The notes under the pieces: model-generated
Database searches by the model: none
Told to the model about the DNA's origin: nothing
The model's input: the letters and a program-made list of their open reading frames with translations, nothing else
Position numbers and translations under genes: made by a program
Shown: positions 5,974 to 8,275 of the stretch, piece after piece
Position numbering within the stretch: position 1 is the first letter of the stretch
Layout of the letters: every line of letters starts with the position of its first letter
NCBI GenBank assembly: GCA_003450555.1
Contig: DMFQ01000267.1
Coordinates: forward strand, 23,289 to 31,563
DNA length: 8,275 bases
DNA from: Ktedonobacter sp.
Lineage (GTDB): Bacteria > Chloroflexota > Ktedonobacteria > Ktedonobacterales > Ktedonobacteraceae
Direction: 5' to 3'

Positions 5974-6726
5974 TCAGGACCTTGTTAAAATATCTGCATC
6001 TCCCTCGGTGATAGCCACGGTATGCTCAAAATGTGCGGAGTAGCTGCCATCAACTGTGACCACGGTCCAGTTGTCAGCAAGTACCCGCGTCTCCTTCGCT
6101 CCCATATTGACCATTGGCTCGATAGCGATAACCATGCCAGGCTTCAATATATAATTTGGATACCCCGGCTCAACATAGTTCAACACCTGGGGATCCTCGT
6201 GCATACTGCGTCCCACACCATGTCCCCCATATTGGCGTACTATCGAGAAGCCGGCCGCCTCAATGAACTGCTGGATCGCTCGACTGATATCATTGGTGCG
6301 GTTTCCAGCACGAGCCGCCGCAATACCCCTGTAGAGCGCATCTTCAGTTACTTTCAGCAATCGCTGAACTTCAGGCGACACCGTTCCCACAGGCACCGTG
6401 ATGGCCGAATCCGCGTGCCAGCCGTTGTAGAAAGCGGCAAAGTCGATACTGACAATGTCGCCTTCCTGTAAGGTACGATCACCTGGTATGCCATGAACTA
6501 TCTCATCGTTTATAGACGTACAAAGCGACTTTGGATAACCATGATAGCCCAAAGAGCTTGACCTGGCACCGCGCCGCTGCAGAGCTTCCATCCCCAGACG
6601 ATCCAGTTCGTCGGTAGTCATTCCCGGATGTACGGCGGCGCGTAATTCCCCCAGTACATCCGCGACTATACGCCCTGTCTCGCGTATCTTCTCTCGTTCT
6701 GCCTGCGATTTAATAATGGCTGCCAT
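5974..6726 (-). CDS. map: Type I methionine aminopeptidase
   Basis: This enzyme removes the initiator Met from nascent proteins at the ribosome exit. With the ATG at 6726 it has 250 residues, close to the E. coli enzyme, and begins MAAIIKSQAEREKIRETG, matching the family start IIKS..E...MR.AGRI. All five metal ligands of the pita-bread fold are visible: D95 (SIDFA), D106 (WHADS), H169 (GGHGVGR), E203 (IEPMVNMG) and E234 (FEHTVA). The substrate-pocket His is H78 (VHGIPG). No good SD precedes the ATG. An in-frame GTG at 6774 would add 16 residues and has a weak AGGT upstream, but family length and alignment favour the ATG. It follows adk by 63 bases. A terminator-like structure and a new promoter come after it, so map probably closes one transcription unit. 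Confidence 0.96.
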   Translation of the reverse strand: MAAIIKSQAEREKIRETGRIVADVLGELRAAVHPGMTTDELDRLGMEALQRRGARSSSLGYHGYPKSLCTSINDEIVHGIPGDRTLQEGDIVSIDFAAFYNGWHADSAITVPVGTVSPEVQRLLKVTEDALYRGIAAARAGNRTNDISRAIQQFIEAAGFSIVRQYGGHGVGRSMHEDPQVLNYVEPGYPNYILKPGMVIAIEPMVNMGAKETRVLADNWTVVTVDGSYSAHFEHTVAITEGDADILTRS

Positions 6727-6789
6727 GATCGTTTCTTTCAGTGAAGATGAAAATGGCAGGTGTATGTATTCCACCTCGTTTTACCTGCA

Positions 6790-7458
6790 TCACCCTTCAT
6801 TCTTACTCGCCATAAAAGCTTTGACCTGGTTCAGAATAGACGTTCGCACCTGGTCGATGCCCTGGTTCCCGTTCACTTCGATCACCTTTTGCTGTGCATT
6901 ATAATAGTCGAGCAGGTGAACGGTCTCATTAAAAAAGATGTCCAGGCGTTTCTCTACCGCCTCTCCCGTATCATCGGAGCGCTGGTACAACTCACTCCCA
7001 TCCAGGTCACATATACCTGCTACCTTCGGCGGGTGAGAATTGATGTTATAAACGTGCTGATTGGCTCGACAAATATAGCGACCCGAAAGTCTCTTCAGCA
7101 GTTCCTCTCTTGGAACCTTCAAATAGATCATCAGGTCTATTTGCTGTCCGATCTTCTGTAATCCTGCATCCAATGCCTGTGCCTGTGGAATCGTCCGAGG
7201 GAACCCATCCAATAGCACACCGTGCGCACAATCCGGCTCTTTGATGCGTTTGAGGACCATCGTCACCGTGATATCATCGGGGACCAGTTCCCCGCGATCA
7301 AGATAGGCTTTGGCTTTTATCCCCAACTCCGTTTTTTCATCAAAAGCCTGGCGGAACATATCACCACTAGCAACGTGGCGAACGCCCAAAGAACGAGTCA
7401 GTTGCTCTGACTGCGTCCCCTTCCCCGAACCCTGCGCGCCGATCAGGATAAAATTCAC
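6790..7458 (-). CDS. adk: Adenylate kinase (long-LID form)
   Basis: Cytoplasmic adenylate kinase of 222 residues catalyses ATP + AMP = 2 ADP. The start is GTG at 7458, supported by GGAGG (7469-7473) 10 bases upstream. The P-loop GAQGSGKGT spans residues 7-15. The AMP-binding region has SGDMFR (31-36) and LLDGFPRT (82-89). The long LID covers roughly residues 126-163 and ends in LYQRSDD. In the Bacillus-type LID the zinc ligands are C130, C133, C150 and D153. Here C130, C150 and D153 are kept, but position 133 is Asn (codon at 7060-7062), so the zinc site looks incomplete. Length and LID type match the 210-220 residue bacterial long form. It lies between secY and map, the common spc-operon position in which growth-linked nucleotide balance is transcribed with ribosomal genes. 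Confidence 0.97.
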   Translation of the reverse strand: MNFILIGAQGSGKGTQSEQLTRSLGVRHVASGDMFRQAFDEKTELGIKAKAYLDRGELVPDDITVTMVLKRIKEPDCAHGVLLDGFPRTIPQAQALDAGLQKIGQQIDLMIYLKVPREELLKRLSGRYICRANQHVYNINSHPPKVAGICDLDGSELYQRSDDTGEAVEKRLDIFFNETVHLLDYYNAQQKVIEVNGNQGIDQVRTSILNQVKAFMASKNEG

Positions 7459-7499
7459 GTTTTTCTCTCCTCCGATGGAAGTTCGTTAAAACGCTTCAT
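7455..7499 (-). CDS. Possible 14-codon micro-ORF overlapping the adk start
   Basis: In the secY-adk spacer an ATG (7497-7499) is preceded by AGGG with a 5-base gap. It opens a 14-codon frame, MKRFNELPSEERKT. Its TGA stop (7455-7457) overlaps the GTG start of adk in the GTGA arrangement, a geometry typical of translational coupling. The SD of adk itself (GGAGG, 7469-7473) lies inside this frame. The peptide matches no family I recognise, and a frame this short can arise by chance. It is listed as a candidate regulatory or coupling ORF only. Confidence 0.2.
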   Translation of the reverse strand: MKRFNELPSEERKT

Positions 7500-7528
7500 T
7501 GCTACCCTAACGATTCATAGTGATACGC

Positions 7529-7549
7529 AGGGTGCAATGAATGCACCCT
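7529..7549 (-). other. Perfect 8-bp stem-loop just after the secY stop
   Basis: AGGGTGCA (7529-7536) and TGCACCCT (7542-7549) are perfect inverted repeats around a 5-base loop. The structure begins 3 bases after the secY stop codon in the transcript. No U-tract follows, and a plausible adk ribosome binding site lies downstream, so it is unlikely to be a full intrinsic terminator. It may mark an RNA processing or 3'-end stabilising site that separates secY expression from adk. That role is inference; only the inverted repeat is seen. Confidence 0.5.
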
Positions 7550-7552
7550 CAT

Positions 7553-8275
7553 CTATGATAGAAAACCCGAATAGTTACGCATGACCATTTGGGCTTCGAG
7601 CTGCCTGACGGTATCCAGCACGACACCAACTACAATCAGCAGCGCAGCTGCACTCAACAACTGATTACCCCCCACCTTGGCAAAGTACGGCAAAATCGCC
7701 ACTATACCGAGGAAGAGAGCACCCGCCAGCGTGATGCGGTTGAGGATGGTCATCAGGTATTTGCTGGTCGGCTCCCCCGGCCTGTAGCCAGGAATAAAGG
7801 CTCCCTGTTTCTGCAAATTCTCTGGAATATTCTGCTGCTGCCACACGACGTACGCGTAGAAGTAGGTAAAAGCGAACACCAGCAAAAAGAACAGCGCCCA
7901 GTAGTACCAGAGCGTCGTATTGGCAATGTAGAGGCCAACCCAGTTAGCCGCACCCGCGAGCCACTTCACGTCACTCGAAACCAGGTATTGCGAGAGTACC
8001 GCGGGAAAGATCAGGATAGACTGAGCGAAGATGAGCGGAATCATACCGGCGCTGTTTACCTGCATGGGAATGTAGGTTGTTTGAGCAGAACCAACCAACA
8101 TGCCGCGCCCCACCATACGCTTTGTTGGGTACTGCACCGGAATACGGCGCTGCCCCTGATAGATGTAGACGATGCCAATGATCGTCAACAAACCAATAAG
8201 CAAGAAAACGGCGATGCTGACGATGCTGCCTGCAGTCGAGGTCGCGGCCAGGTAGCCTTCGTGGACCAACTGTGG
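7553..8275 (-). CDS. secY: Protein translocase subunit SecY, C-terminal part (5' end outside window)
   Basis: SecY is the channel-forming subunit of the SecYEG translocon in the cytoplasmic membrane. The frame stays open to the right edge, so only the last 240 codons are present, about 55% of a usual SecY of 420-440 residues. The fragment begins just before TM6. The TM6 helix is followed by the cytoplasmic loop with GQRRIPVQY, and TM7 carries NSAGMIPLIFAQS. TM8 is a long aromatic helix (LWYYWALFFLLVFAFTYFY). The C5 loop contains FIPGYRPGEPTSKYL, with the conserved Arg that is essential in E. coli SecY for SecA and ribosome interaction. TM9 and TM10 follow, and the protein ends in the family-typical LDTVRQLEAQ...MRNYSGFL. 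The stop is TAG at 7553-7555. adk follows after 94 bases, a known neighbour in Gram-positive and Chloroflexota spc operons. The identity is very clear; nothing can be said about the start. Confidence 0.98.
   Translation of the reverse strand, partial: PQLVHEGYLAATSTAGSIVSIAVFLLIGLLTIIGIVYIYQGQRRIPVQYPTKRMVGRGMLVGSAQTTYIPMQVNSAGMIPLIFAQSILIFPAVLSQYLVSSDVKWLAGAANWVGLYIANTTLWYYWALFFLLVFAFTYFYAYVVWQQQNIPENLQKQGAFIPGYRPGEPTSKYLMTILNRITLAGALFLGIVAILPYFAKVGGNQLLSAAALLIVVGVVLDTVRQLEAQMVMRNYSGFLS

Noticed and set aside
6727..6789. AGGTG/CACCT inverted repeat in the adk-map spacer
   Set aside because: Only 5 bp with an 8-base loop; expected by chance.
1..8275. CRISPR arrays, tRNA or rRNA genes, transposases, phage or defence genes
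   Set aside because: None seen on either strand; the window is filled by housekeeping genes.

Overview
This window is a bacterial ribosomal-protein and core-machinery gene cluster. Every supported gene lies on the minus strand, so transcription runs from the right edge to the left. In transcription order it reads: secY (3' part only), adk, map, infA, rpmJ, rpsM, rpsK, rpsD, rpoA, rplQ, truA, rplM, rpsI. This is the end of the classic spc operon joined to the alpha operon and then to the truA-rplM-rpsI block. The adk-map-infA arrangement is shared by Gram-positive-type and Chloroflexota-type genomes. rpsD lies between rpsK and rpoA, unlike in Bacillus. Roughly balanced base composition, GTG and TTG starts beside ATG, zinc-binding S4 and L36, a long-LID adenylate kinase and GC-rich palindromic intergenic elements together suggest Chloroflexota, possibly Ktedonobacteria-like. 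This placement is an inference from gene order and protein style and has not been checked by any search.

Right part (5974-8275): the C-terminal half of SecY, then adenylate kinase and type I methionine aminopeptidase. Weak terminator-like structure follows map. Middle (5665-5973): a 309-base gene-free stretch with a near-consensus extended -10 promoter facing infA and a leader of about 217 bases with several stem-loops and short direct repeats. Left part (1-5664): IF-1, L36, S13, S11, S4, RpoA, L17, TruA, L13 and S9, mostly tightly packed. rpoA/rplQ are separated by 1 base and truA/rplM overlap by 17 bases. The wider gaps (rpmJ-rpsM, rpsD-rpoA, secY-adk and after rpsI) each hold a perfect or near-perfect GC-rich inverted repeat without a good U-tract.

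Together the genes make ribosomal subunits, start translation, mature nascent proteins (Map), insert membrane proteins (SecY), supply ADP/ATP balance (Adk), transcribe DNA (RpoA) and modify tRNA (TruA). No exotic accessory system is present. The unusual points are an L17 of 208 residues with an internal insertion of about 90 residues that looks like duplicated L17 sequence; a 55-base three-way-junction element just before the rpsM ribosome binding site; the structured infA leader; a possible micro-ORF coupled to adk; and an adenylate kinase LID with one zinc ligand replaced by Asn.
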